From positions 1-64,000 of the forward strand of contig JADJNS010000004.1 in the NCBI GenBank assembly GCA_016714225.1: DNA of 64,000 nucleotides, in the 5' to 3' direction. Below are positions 1 to 8,962 of the stretch, piece after piece. The first letter of the stretch is position 1. Every line of letters begins with the position of its first letter. The notes under the pieces were generated by a model that saw only the letters and a program-made list of their open reading frames with translations, searched no databases and had not been told where the DNA came from. Made by a program: the position numbers and the translations under genes. This DNA is from Archangiaceae bacterium. GTDB taxonomy: Bacteria; Myxococcota; Myxococcia; Myxococcales; Myxococcaceae.

Positions 1-1176
1 GCCTGCGGAGACCTCGACCTGCCCGACGGCGGCCACGTGGACGGCTTCTCGGGCAACACCTGCCCGTACGCCTCGGGCCAATGGAACAACGCCTCGCCCA
101 GCACCGAGTTCTTCGCGGTCACCGCCAACGGCGCATGCTTCGACTACTTCTCGAACCCGGCCTCGAGCGACTACGCCAAGAAGGGGTTGTGGCTGCACGA
201 GCTCGGTCACTCGACGGGCATGGTGCACTCGAAGAACTGGCCGGCGGCCGACCTCAAGTACATCTCGACGATGCAGGGCAAGCTCGAGTTCTCGTCGGCC
301 TACGACGTCGCGTTCTTGAGACAAAACTACCCGCTGGCCTGGCCGGGCGCGTGGCGCAACTTCGTCGCGAGCTCGAAGATTCGCCTCGACTTCGGCGGGC
401 CGAACGAGGTGAGTGACGCGTTCGCCGAAGAGAACCCGGCGGGCATCTACCTGGTCGGCGACGAGGTCTACGACTGCAGGACGAAGCAGAAGGCGGTCTG
501 GTACGCGGCCTGGTTCAACCAGGGCCTCGACGTGCAGGAGCCCGACCACTGCATGATCAACCAGCTGCGCATCGAGAGCCCGGCGACGGTGCGCGAGGTC
601 GTGCTGAAGACCATTCACGCCGCCCCGATGCCCAAAGAGTCGCAAGACCAGTGGACGGGGCCGGCCGTGGTCACCGCCGCCGACTTCACCGGCTTCCCTC
701 GCGGGGCGCAGGTCGACCTGGTGTTCGAGGTCAACGTCTACGAGCAGTGGCGTGAGCGCAACTGGGACAACATCGTGCGCGCTCCGATCACGCTCTATTC
801 GTCGTCGGCCTGCATGGCTTCGGTGCCGGCGACCGAGACCGCACCGATTCGGCTGACGTCGATGGGCCACTACGACATCGATCGCTCGTACCTGAACCGG
901 CTGGGGGCTTCGCCCGAGATGATGCGTCGCGACGTGCGGCTCGTGCCCACCAAGGTCGGCGCGAACGTGCGCTACCGGGTGCGCTCGCTCGACGCAGCGG
1001 GCATCGGCGCGTCGCTCGGGCTCAAGGCCGACGACGTGCTCTCGACGGTCGACGCTCAGCCGGTCGGCCCGACGACGCTGCAGCAGGGCTACCTCAAGCT
1101 CGTCTCGGCCGGCCGGCTCACCGTGGTGGTGCTGCGCAACGGGGCGCCGCTCACGCTGCACTACCGCGTGGTCTAG
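1..1176 (+). CDS. M11/gametolysin-like zinc metalloprotease with C-terminal PDZ domain (5' end missing)
   Basis: The reading frame is already open at base 1, so the N-terminus lies outside the window. The metzincin zinc site HELGHSTGMVH (HExxHxxGxxH) is encoded at about 190-225, and a plausible Met-turn (ISTMQ) follows about 20 residues later. The last 60 residues look like a PDZ domain (GIGASLGLKADDVLS...). Families of this type are secreted proteases that cut matrix or wall proteins; substrate unknown. It probably has an export signal in the missing part. Fold assignment rests on the zinc motif; the exact family (M11 versus another metzincin) is inferred. The 272 bases after it hold no gene that I can support, only a weak ACCGGG/CCCGGT hairpin near 1301-1325. 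Confidence 0.75.
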   Translation, partial: ACGDLDLPDGGHVDGFSGNTCPYASGQWNNASPSTEFFAVTANGACFDYFSNPASSDYAKKGLWLHELGHSTGMVHSKNWPAADLKYISTMQGKLEFSSAYDVAFLRQNYPLAWPGAWRNFVASSKIRLDFGGPNEVSDAFAEENPAGIYLVGDEVYDCRTKQKAVWYAAWFNQGLDVQEPDHCMINQLRIESPATVREVVLKTIHAAPMPKESQDQWTGPAVVTAADFTGFPRGAQVDLVFEVNVYEQWRERNWDNIVRAPITLYSSSACMASVPATETAPIRLTSMGHYDIDRSYLNRLGASPEMMRRDVRLVPTKVGANVRYRVRSLDAAGIGASLGLKADDVLSTVDAQPVGPTTLQQGYLKLVSAGRLTVVVLRNGAPLTLHYRVV

Positions 1177-1448
1177 GCATCGCCGCAGCGAGCGTGGCCA
1201 GCACCTGGGCGGCGACCCACCTCCAGCCGGTGGACGCCGGGCGGAGCAGAGCGCGCATGCGAAACGAGGTCGCCCGGAGCCGGTGCTGAACAATCGATGT
1301 TTCCACCGGGGTTGAACCCTCACCCGGTATCCCCCATCTCAAAAAATCCCTGAATGCCGGCGGGGGGGCGGGAGACTCTAGGCGCGGGCGACGCCAAGAA
1401 GCATTTGGGAGTGGGGCCGGGCGCGCGCCCAGTCACGAGGACAAGTTC

Positions 1449-2639
1449 ATGTTGCGTTCACGGGCGGCCGCTCTGGCCGCGGTCTTGTGGTGTGCGGCGT
1501 GTCAGAGCTCGACGCCGATTCAGCTGGCTCGACCCAAGGCGCCCTCTGCGGCGGCGATGCAGCAGGCCCTGGGCGGAGTGGGGTACGCGGGCAACGCCAC
1601 CTTCGATGCGCCGGTGGTCGACCCGAGCACGTGGAATGGGTCTCCCCTCGGCACCGGCACGTTCAGCGCGGCGTCGACGCCACGGCAGAGCGGAGGCCCG
1701 CAGGCGATCGCCGCCGATGACGTCAGCGACCCGACCCAGCCCCTGCACTACGTGATCGTGGGAGATCTCGCCGGGGCCCCCAGCCGCTTCTTCGCGGTGC
1801 TCTCGACCGCGCCGCTGAGCGTGGGCACCCACGCGGTCGACAACGTCACCCTCTACGCGGGCATCTTCGACGGCAGCACCGGCGACGCCACCGCCCTCGC
1901 CGACTCGGGCAGCGTGGTCATCACCCAGGCGGGCGCGCGGCGGGTCGGTTCATTCAACGGCACACTGCAAGACGTCGCGGCACCCCCCGCCGGCTGCCGC
2001 ACCAACGCCGACTGCGCCACGGGCCAGGTGTGCGTGGCGGGAGCCTGCAGCAACGCGCCGCCGCCTCCGCCGGCGTGCCGCACCAACGCCGACTGCGCGA
2101 TGGGCCAGGTCTGCTCGAGCGGCGCCTGCGTGGCGCCTCCTCCTCCGCCGCCTCCTCCTCCTCACTGCACCGTCGACGCCGACTGCGCGCGGGGTGAGGT
2201 GTGCCTGAGCGGGGCCTGCGTGCCCGGCTCGGTGGGCGGCAGCTGCGATCGCCAGGGCTCGGGTGCGTACTCGGGCAGCTTCGGCGCGGCCGCGACCTGC
2301 TCGGCGTTGGGCAACGGCGCGGTGTCGCTGACCGGCGGCATCGCGGTGCTGGGGCCCGACGAGAGCAACGCGCTCGCGCTCCTGGTGATCGACGGCAGCG
2401 GGGCGACCAACGCGGTCTCGATTCCGCTCAGCGCGTGCCCGGCGGCGGTGGGCACCGTCTCGGTGGGCGGGGCGAAGATCTACTCCGAGGTGAACGCGGG
2501 CGCGGGGCTCACCCTGTACGCGGTGCGTGCCGCCTCGGGCACCGTGACCTTCACCTCGGTGGGCGCGCACGCGACCGGCACGTTCTCGCTGAGCGCGAGC
2601 GGCGGTGGCACGGTGGCGGGCAGCTTCGACGTGCACTGA
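1449..2639 (+). CDS. Lipoprotein with three Cys-rich DCxxGxxC repeats and proline linkers
   Basis: 396 aa. The N-terminus has a lipoprotein signal ending in the lipobox AAC at residues 17-19. The start is supported by GAGGA eight bases upstream. The middle (about 180-255) carries three copies of a disulfide-rich repeat of the form CRTNADCATGQVCVAGAC, separated by runs of 5-9 prolines, a module common in myxobacterial surface lipoproteins. The flanking N- and C-terminal halves are Gly/Ser/Thr-rich, probably beta-strand domains of a shared kind; I do not recognise them. Probably anchored in the outer membrane. Function unknown. It is convergent with the ubiB-like gene and shares the terminator hairpin that follows. 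Confidence 0.85.
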   Translation: MLRSRAAALAAVLWCAACQSSTPIQLARPKAPSAAAMQQALGGVGYAGNATFDAPVVDPSTWNGSPLGTGTFSAASTPRQSGGPQAIAADDVSDPTQPLHYVIVGDLAGAPSRFFAVLSTAPLSVGTHAVDNVTLYAGIFDGSTGDATALADSGSVVITQAGARRVGSFNGTLQDVAAPPAGCRTNADCATGQVCVAGACSNAPPPPPACRTNADCAMGQVCSSGACVAPPPPPPPPPHCTVDADCARGEVCLSGACVPGSVGGSCDRQGSGAYSGSFGAAATCSALGNGAVSLTGGIAVLGPDESNALALLVIDGSGATNAVSIPLSACPAAVGTVSVGGAKIYSEVNAGAGLTLYAVRAASGTVTFTSVGAHATGTFSLSASGGGTVAGSFDVH

Positions 2640-2660
2640 TTCTCCGGGCGATGGCGAAAG

Positions 2661-2693
2661 GCCTCACCCACGCGAAGAGGGCGTGGGTGAGGC
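2661..2693. terminator. Strong 13-bp stem hairpin between convergent genes
   Basis: GCCTCACCCACGC (2661-2673) pairs perfectly with GCGTGGGTGAGGC (2681-2693) around a 7-base loop. It lies 22 bases after the stop of the Cys-rich lipoprotein and overlaps the last codons of the kinase scrap on the minus strand. There is no long T tract, so it may act as a bidirectional terminator or an mRNA 3' stabiliser. Confidence 0.7.
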
Positions 2694-2790
2694 GCCGGCC
2701 TCGGCGAGCCGCGCGAGGCCCGGCTGCAGCCGCAGCCACACGGTGAACCTGCTGCCCACGCCAGGGGGCCGACTCGACGTCGAGGTTGAC
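2664..2790 (-). pseudogene. Remnant of a histidine kinase ATPase C-terminus, frameshifted
   Basis: Read on the minus strand, one frame gives VNLDVESA and the next frame gives PGVGSRFTVWLRLQPGL. Joined, they form the G2 box and last beta-strand of a HATPase_c domain (typical pattern: hydrophobic-x-V-E-S-x-P-G-x-G-S-x-F-T-V-x-L-P-L). One extra C in the run at 2764-2768 causes the shift. Nothing recognisable as the rest of the kinase remains: the intact ubiB-like gene stops at 2837, immediately upstream. I infer a deletion scar of a two-component sensor gene. Confidence 0.6.
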
Positions 2791-2836
2791 CCCCGGCCTG
2801 CGAGCAAACCCGACCCTGGAGCGCGGCCGACCCGGG

Positions 2837-4534
2837 CTACCGCGGTCGTTTCTTCCCCATCCACCGCTTGAGGGAGATCTTCTGCAGCCGCCCGCCCAGC
2901 ACGTACCAGGTCATCGCGGTGCCGAAGAGAAAGCCGGCGGCGATGATGCCGAACATGCCCATCGCGGGAACTCCGCCGATGGTCCACCCGGTGCCGGCGA
3001 ACGAGATGAACGCCCCCACGATGAAGCCGCACGCGCACAGCCCCGAGAACGCCACCACCGCCAGCGCGCGCAGGTTGCGGTTGAGCTCGTTCAGCTGCTC
3101 GGCCTTGACCGTGACCGCGAACTTGCCGGCCTCGAGGTCGAGCATGATCTGCGAGAGCTGCAGCGGCAGCTCGTTGGCGACGTTCTGCAGGCGCAGCAGC
3201 GTCTTGAGCACGCCACCCTCGAGCTGGTCGGGCTCGAACCGGTCGGCCAGCATGCGCTTGGCGTACGGCAGCGCCATCTCGCCGATGTTCATGTCGGGCC
3301 ACAGCTCGCGCAGCAGCCCCTCGGTCTGCACCGCCGCGCGCGCCAGAATCGCGTACTCGCGCGGCACGCGAATGCGGTACTTCACCACCAGGTCGAGCAG
3401 GTCGCGCAGCAGGTTGGCCGCGTTCACGTCTTTGAGCTCGCGCGGCAGGTAGGCGCCCAAGATCTGATCGATGTCGTTCTTGAAGCCCGAGAGGTTGGCG
3501 CGGCTCTCGGGGGTACCCAGGCGGTAGAGCAGCTTGGCCGCCGACTCGGAGTCTTTGAGCGCCACCGAGAGGATCAGCTGAATCAGCTGCTCCTGCATCT
3601 GCCGGGTGACCCGGCCCACCAGGCCGAAGTCGAGCAGCGCCATCACCGGCCCGGGCAGCACCAGGAAGTTTCCCGGGTGCGGGTCGCCGTGAAACAGGCC
3701 GTCTTCGAAGAGCTGGTTGAACGAGCCCTCGAGAATGTTCTTGGCCAGCGTGTGGCGGGCCTCTTCGTCGAGGTTCGCGTCTTTGAGCTTGTGGCCGTCG
3801 ATGTACTCGAGCGTCAGCACGGTGCGCGCGGTGAGCTCGTCGTAGACCTGGGGAATCTTGATGTAGTCGCGGCCCTGGTGGTTCTTGAACATGGCGCGGG
3901 TGTTGGCGGCCTCGTTCAAGAAATCGAGCTCTTCGTGAATCGCCTTGTCGAACTCTTCGACCAGGGTGGTGGGGCTGTAGATGCCCATCTCTTCGATCAC
4001 CGCTTCGAGCGCGCGGGCGAGGTAGTGCAGCACCGAGAGATCAGCGCGAATGTTGTCGGCGATGCCGGGCCGCTGCACCTTCACCACCACCTGCTCGCCC
4101 TGCTTGGTGACCGCGCGGTGCACCTGCGCGATCGAGGCCGCGGCCAGCGGCTCGGAGTCGAAGCGCTCGAACAGCTCTTCCAGCGGCTTGCCGAAGGCAT
4201 GTCGAATCTGCTCCCGCACCTGCTCCATGGGGAAGGGCGGCACCGCGTCTTGCAGCGTCGACAGCTCGTCGATCACCTTGGCCGGCAGCATGTCGGCGCG
4301 GGTCGAGAGCACCTGCCCCAGCTTGATGTAGGTGGCGCCCAGCTCTTCGAGCATGCGGGTGAAGCGGCGCGCGCCCGACTCGGTGCGCGATTCGGCGGTG
4401 GGCTCGACCGCTTCTTTGCGGCCCAGCTTCGCCCACAGGCCCGAGCGATCGGCGAGCTCGCCGAAGCCGTGGCGGCCGGCGATCACCGCGATCTGCCGCA
4501 CGCGGTTCAGATCTTGTAGCGCCTCGCGGATCAT
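2837..4534 (-). CDS. UbiB/AarF (ABC1/ADCK) family atypical protein kinase-like ATPase
   Basis: 565 aa, normal for the family. The family hallmarks are visible: KxGQ motif (K71-Q74, IKLGQ), the Ala-rich nucleotide loop AAAS (131-134), the lysine in VVVKVQRPG (K152), HGDPHPGN (282-289) and the metal-binding DFG (302-304). Two hydrophobic helices close the protein (about 510-555), as in membrane-tethered UbiB. Known members support quinone biosynthesis or lipid handling by an ATPase activity at the membrane. The ATG overlaps the stop of the upstream methyltransferase (ATGA), which implies translational coupling; quinone or lipid methylation would be a reasonable joint job, but that is inference. 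Confidence 0.9.
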   Translation of the reverse strand: MIREALQDLNRVRQIAVIAGRHGFGELADRSGLWAKLGRKEAVEPTAESRTESGARRFTRMLEELGATYIKLGQVLSTRADMLPAKVIDELSTLQDAVPPFPMEQVREQIRHAFGKPLEELFERFDSEPLAAASIAQVHRAVTKQGEQVVVKVQRPGIADNIRADLSVLHYLARALEAVIEEMGIYSPTTLVEEFDKAIHEELDFLNEAANTRAMFKNHQGRDYIKIPQVYDELTARTVLTLEYIDGHKLKDANLDEEARHTLAKNILEGSFNQLFEDGLFHGDPHPGNFLVLPGPVMALLDFGLVGRVTRQMQEQLIQLILSVALKDSESAAKLLYRLGTPESRANLSGFKNDIDQILGAYLPRELKDVNAANLLRDLLDLVVKYRIRVPREYAILARAAVQTEGLLRELWPDMNIGEMALPYAKRMLADRFEPDQLEGGVLKTLLRLQNVANELPLQLSQIMLDLEAGKFAVTVKAEQLNELNRNLRALAVVAFSGLCACGFIVGAFISFAGTGWTIGGVPAMGMFGIIAAGFLFGTAMTWYVLGGRLQKISLKRWMGKKRPR

Positions 4535-5373
4535 CGAAGGCGGTGAGGCTCCCACGCGGTGGCGGGCGCGGCAACCTTCCGCACCACCACGCACAGGTGC
4601 TTGCTGCCCCTGGGGCCCAGCCGTCGACCCAGCGACTTCAGCGCGTCGGCGAACGCCAGGCTGCGGTCGAGCGCCTGGTACAGCGCGGTGCCCTTGAGCA
4701 CCCGCGACGCCGACTCGGCCACGTACCAGAGCCGGTCGTGCAGGTAGATGACGTCGCGCACCTCGAACCGGGTGGCCACCGCGTCGAGCAGCTCGTGGTG
4801 CCGCCGCGGGTTCAAGTACTCCATGAAGATGGCGGTGCCCGAGCTCTTGAGCGCGCGGTGGGTCTCGGCCACCGCGGCGGCGCGCTCTGCGACGCCGAGC
4901 TCCCAGCTGATGAGCCCGTCCGACAGCACCGCGAGATCGACCGAGCCATCGGCGAAGGGCAACGCCAGCGCCGAGGCGGCGGCCACGGTGACCCTCTCGC
5001 CCAGCCGCTGCTTCACCCGCGCGGCGGTGGTGACCGAGAGATCGATCGCCGCCACGTTCGAGGTCAGCTGGGTGAGGCGCTCGGCGAGCAGGCCCGACGA
5101 GCACCCGATGTCGACCGCCAGCGAGGCCCCGCCCAGCACCCGGGCGCAGAGCAGCTCGAGCAGATCGTACTTCTGCACCTCGGCTGCGCTGTGGCCGTAG
5201 TCCCACGGCTCGCGGCCCGCGGCGTAGCGCGCCTCGGCCACGTCGATGGCGGCGCTCGAGCCGTCGAGCCGCAGCACCGGCACGCCGGCCACCCGCGCGA
5301 AGCCCCGGCCGCATCGGCGGCACGAGAGATCGTCGAGCGGGGCCCGACAGCAGGGAGACGCGAGCACGGCCAC
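4531..5373 (-). CDS. Class I SAM methyltransferase with N-terminal zinc ribbon
   Basis: About 280 aa from a GTG start at 5373; a second GTG at 5367 is possible. Residues 5-25 hold the pattern CC-x6-SCRRCG, a small zinc ribbon of the sort often found in front of such enzymes. Motif I is AVDIGCSSGLLAERL, followed by an acidic residue after beta-2 (AIDLS) and the VDLAVLSDGL strand, so it should bind S-adenosylmethionine. Substrate unknown. It starts 5 bases after the stop of the carbohydrate-active-like gene and its own stop overlaps the ubiB-like start, so the three form one transcription unit. Confidence 0.8.
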   Translation of the reverse strand: MAVLASPCCRAPLDDLSCRRCGRGFARVAGVPVLRLDGSSAAIDVAEARYAAGREPWDYGHSAAEVQKYDLLELLCARVLGGASLAVDIGCSSGLLAERLTQLTSNVAAIDLSVTTAARVKQRLGERVTVAAASALALPFADGSVDLAVLSDGLISWELGVAERAAAVAETHRALKSSGTAIFMEYLNPRRHHELLDAVATRFEVRDVIYLHDRLWYVAESASRVLKGTALYQALDRSLAFADALKSLGRRLGPRGSKHLCVVVRKVAAPATAWEPHRLR

Positions 5374-5378
5374 ACGCT

Positions 5379-7373
5379 CTACAACACGCAGCCCGGTACG
5401 TTCTCGCTGACCTGCCGCACCACCTGGCGCGCCTGGGCCAGCTCGCGCTCCCAGTAGCAGAGCAGGTCGGCCTCGCGCAGGTAGCCGTACTGGTAGAAGG
5501 TGGCGTTGGGCGTGTTGCGCAAGATCGGCTTCACGTCGGGGTCGTGCATCGCCTTGCGGCGGGCGCTGACGATCTCTTTCGCGGCGTCGAGCTCGGCCTG
5601 CGCGGCGGTGAGCTTCGCCTCGCTCAGGTCGGCGGCGGCGAGGTGCACCAGGTACGCGAAGCGGGCGCGGCGTGCGGTGATCGAGAAGCCATCGGCCAGC
5701 TCGTCGAGAAACGGGTCGCGCGGGGCGGCGAGATACGCGAGGCCGAAGTCGGCTTCCAGCGCCTCGAGGGTGGTGGCGAAGGCGTTCAGCGGCTCGAGCA
5801 CCCGGGGGCGAAAGTCGGGGGTGGTCGCGATCTCGTTCAGCTGCACGCGGTCGGGCTGGCTGACGATGCCCAGCTTCTTGCCGGCGTCGATCACCTGATC
5901 TCGCCCGGCGAGGTAGGGCGCGAGCCGCTTGATCATCAGCCCGTCGTGCTGCGCCTCGCCCAGCCGCTCGATCAGCTCGCCGATGCGGTCGCCGAAGAAG
6001 CCGCGCGCGGGCGCGGCCCACGACTGAGGGAGGGTGTACGCCATGCGCAGGGTGGCGGCGTCGGTCTGCCAGTAGCCCCACTCCCAGCCGCTCGAGAACA
6101 GCACGTGATCTCTCAGGCGCCCGGCGGCCCTCAGGCCCTTCAGATCGACCCAGCGCGAGCGCATGTAGAGCGGCAGGTACACCGGCACCGAGTTGTCGAA
6201 GGCCACCCAGTAGGCCGACTCGGGGAAGTAGCCCGCCGCAGCGCCTGCGGCGAGCTTGCCCTCGAGAAACTCGCGGTGCTCGTGGAAGTCGTCGTGAAAG
6301 TAGGCGCCGCCCGCGTCTTCGTAGAGATCGAAGTACATGACGGTGTGCACCCAGGGGGTGATGGGCGACTGCGCGAACTTCACCAGGAAGTAATAGAGCA
6401 GCGTCTCGCCCATGTACGTGACCCTGAGCGAGGGCTGGTTGCCGAGGTGAATGGTAGTGGTGAGCTCGGTGCCCGGTGAGACCGCCTGCAGCGCCTGGTA
6501 CGCCTCGTCGACCCGCTGCACGAACAGCGCGGGGTCGGCGCTGAAGAACTCTCCGAACGAGAGGTTCACCAGGTCGAAGCCCACCCCGTCGAGCAACAGG
6601 TGCAGCCGCCGCCGCATCTCGGCCGGTGCGTCGGGCTCGTCGTCGACCAGGTCGAAGGCGTTCTGCAGGTTCGACTTGCCGAACAGCTGAAGCGCGATGC
6701 CGGCCTTCACCCCGCGCGCGTGCGCGTAGTCGACGATGGCCTTCAGGTGCGCGTGGTTGTCGGCGCCGTGGTTGAGAATGTCGTCGAGCGCGCATTACTG
6801 CACGTAGTTGCCGCGGTTCTTCACCATGAAGTCGACGGTGCGGCGCGCGCCCTCGAGGTTCGACTCGCCGTTCTCCCAGAAGTCGTAATAGGCCTCGATG
6901 GGGTGCAGGGTGTGCAGGTGCAGCCCGCGGCGCTGGTCGACCTCGGGCGCCAGCTCGGTGGTGGGCACGTTCGACGCTTCGAGCGGCTCTTTCGGCACCC
7001 GGCCTTGCCACGGGTGGAAGAAGCCGTAGCCGTAGAGCTCGAAGGCGTGGGCCAGGCCGTACTGCACCCCCAGCGGCACGCCGCCGTGCACCGTGAGGTG
7101 CTTGCCCTCGCCCTCGAGCCGGTAGCACTCGGTGCAGTCGTCGCGCGCCACCACGGCGATGGTGAAGCCCGCTCGGGCTCGAGCTTCGAGCTGCGGGTCG
7201 GCGGCGGTGGCGACGCGGCGATCTCCCCCGACGAACTCGACGCTCGAGGTCATCAGCGGCTCGAGCGCGGGGGTGGTGACGACGGTGACTCCGGGCTCGG
7301 CGGCGGGGCCGCAGGCCAGGAGCAGGAGCAGGAGCAGCAGGGCGCGCACGGTCATCGAGGGCGGCGTTGCCAT
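5379..7373 (-). pseudogene. Glycoside-hydrolase-like lipoprotein interrupted by a single in-frame TAA
   Basis: The frame runs 665 codons from 7373 to 5379 with one stop, TAA at 6797-6795, after residue 192. The N-terminus is a lipoprotein signal (eight Leu then AC). Residues 60-120 (YRLEGEGKHLTVHGGVPLG, then a Gln-Tyr-Gly-Leu segment and YGYGFFHP) look like the alpha/beta domain that precedes the barrel in GH20 hexosaminidases and alpha-glucuronidases; the larger downstream part looks like a TIM-barrel plus helical region. TAC to TAA would be a one-base change. Alternatives are readthrough or a sequencing error. An alternative start is the Met at 7355. Family call is tentative. Confidence 0.6.
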
Positions 7374-7485
7374 ACCTCAATGCGCGGTGGGTTCTCAGGT
7401 GGGCTGCGCAATTTTCCCCGCGATTTGCGAGGCGGCTTGGCAGGCGACCTCAATTGCCCCACTTCTCGAGCTCCGAGAAACCGGC

Positions 7486-8793
7486 ATGCCCAGCGCCATC
7501 GGCTCGGAATCAGGGGGAAGCGTCGGTTCTCAGGGCCTCATCGACCGCCGCCTCGAGGCCGAGCGCGAAGCCGAGCAGCTGCGGCTTCAGGCCGCGGCTC
7601 GCGCGGCGGCGCTGCGCGAGCGCGAGCAGGCGCGCCAGGCGAAGCTGAGCTCGTTCGACGGCGCGCCGACCCGGCTGAGCGACAGCGGGTCGACCCACGG
7701 CACCGTGACGGCGGCGAGCAGCTCGCGAGCGCTGCTCGAGGGCGGGGTGCAGCACCGGCTCGATGGTGAGACGCACACCCTGGTGGTCGAAGACGCTCTG
7801 CCGGTGAACACCATCGGCGACCGCAACCCCGTGCTGAGCTCCCAGCTGGCGATGCAGGTGGCCGACAATGAGCGCCTCGAGCAGGCAGAGCTCGCCCGTC
7901 TGTCTCCCGACGATCGCGCCAGGTACCTCGATGTGCGCGACGTGATCGCCAACGACGGGCCCGACGGCGAGACCGACCAGGGGGCGCTGCTCGCCCTGCA
8001 GACCTCGCTGCTCGAGGGCCGGCTACCCGGCGAGAAGACGATCATGAGCGGCCAGAGCACGCTCGATGGGCTGCACGAGCTCACCACCCAGAAGCTCGCG
8101 CCGGGCATCGATCGCTACGCCCTTCTCACCGACGTGACCCAAGAGGTGACCGTGCCCGAAGCGGTAGCGCAGCAGACCAAGGGCACCTGCGTGGCGACCG
8201 CGATCGAGATTCAGCTGATCATGAAGAACCCCGCAGAGTACGTGCGGCTGGTCGCGGGCCTCGCCTCGCCCGAGCGCGCGGTCACCACCGCGGGGGCCGA
8301 CCGGCTCGAGGTCCAGCACACCGCGCTCGCCGATTCGAGCTTCCGGTCGGTCTCGCAGCGCCTGCTGGCCCCGGCGCTGATGGAGCTCGGCAACGGCGCC
8401 CGGCTGAACTACCGCAACGGCCCCGACGGCAACTTCACGCCCTCGGGAAAAGACCTGGGTGGCGGGCTCGACATGTTCGGGGCCGAGCGCCTGCTGCAGA
8501 CGCTCTACAACCGCGACTTCGGCTCCGCGGGGGTCTCAGAGACCAACACCCCCGACCTGCTGCTGAATTGGGTGAAGAATGAGGCTGACGCGGGCCGGCC
8601 CACCCTGGTGGGGCTGCAGTGGGGTGACCCACCGAACGACGGCGGGCACAAGGTGCTGGTGACGGGCACCCGCGAGACCGGCGGCAAGAGCTACGTCGAG
8701 CTCACCAACCCCTGGGGTCGGGTCGAGCTGATGGAGGCCGACGAGTTCAAGCGGCGCCTGCACAACGTGAACTTCGCCCCCGACGCGCCCTGA
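7486..8793 (+). CDS. Calpain/papain-fold cysteine protease candidate
   Basis: 435 aa from ATG 7486; the frame stays open upstream, so the start is uncertain. The N-terminus holds an Arg/Ala/Glu coiled coil (about 15-50). The papain-fold triad is visible: QQTKGTC with Gln229/230 and Cys235, GGHKVLV with His388, and LTNPWGR with Asn408. The NPWG context after the Asn resembles calpains, which have RNPWG. There is no signal peptide, so it may act in the cytoplasm or leave by a non-Sec route. It is transcribed away from the broken glycoside-hydrolase-like gene. Its stop codon lies inside the left arm of a 172-bp inverted-repeat element. Confidence 0.7.
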   Translation: MPSAIGSESGGSVGSQGLIDRRLEAEREAEQLRLQAAARAAALREREQARQAKLSSFDGAPTRLSDSGSTHGTVTAASSSRALLEGGVQHRLDGETHTLVVEDALPVNTIGDRNPVLSSQLAMQVADNERLEQAELARLSPDDRARYLDVRDVIANDGPDGETDQGALLALQTSLLEGRLPGEKTIMSGQSTLDGLHELTTQKLAPGIDRYALLTDVTQEVTVPEAVAQQTKGTCVATAIEIQLIMKNPAEYVRLVAGLASPERAVTTAGADRLEVQHTALADSSFRSVSQRLLAPALMELGNGARLNYRNGPDGNFTPSGKDLGGGLDMFGAERLLQTLYNRDFGSAGVSETNTPDLLLNWVKNEADAGRPTLVGLQWGDPPNDGGHKVLVTGTRETGGKSYVELTNPWGRVELMEADEFKRRLHNVNFAPDAP

Positions 8794-8960
8794 GAGGCTG
8801 ACAGTATTTGCCCTCCCGTCGCCGGAAGCGCCGATCCACTTCGCCGGCCTGCGTCGCAACCCCTCGACGAACCACGAAGTGCGCCTTCGGGTTCGCTCCT
8901 TGGGCGGCTCGGGTATCTGCTCTCCGGCTCGGTCCGGGCAAAAACTGTCAGCCTCTGAGG
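8789..8960. repeat. 172-bp inverted-repeat element A (25-bp arms, long hairpin)
   Basis: The arms 8789-8813 and 8936-8960 are inverted copies with 23 of 25 bases matching; the core GAGGCTGACAGT is shared exactly. Inside, similarity between the halves continues in degenerate form, and the centre holds a clean hairpin (CGAACC...GGTTCG enclosing CGAAG-TGCGC-CTTCG). The left arm includes the stop codon of the protease gene and the right arm stops 3 bases before the end of the next gene. No transposase is nearby. It looks like a MITE-like or RNA-hairpin element. Confidence 0.75.
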
Positions 8961-8962
8961 GC

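Noticed and set aside
1280..1330. GGGGTTGAACCC looking like a tRNA T-arm
   Set aside because: No acceptor stem, anticodon arm or D-arm can be built around it.
2837..5323. Single 828-residue minus-strand reading frame through the ubiB-like gene and beyond
   Set aside because: Only the part from 4534 on encodes the UbiB-like protein; the upstream part is the antiphase shadow of the methyltransferase gene.
4531..7380. 949-residue minus-strand frame joining methyltransferase and upstream sequence
   Set aside because: Upstream of about 5373 it is Arg/Ala-rich shadow of the glycoside-hydrolase-like gene, whose own frame has coding character.
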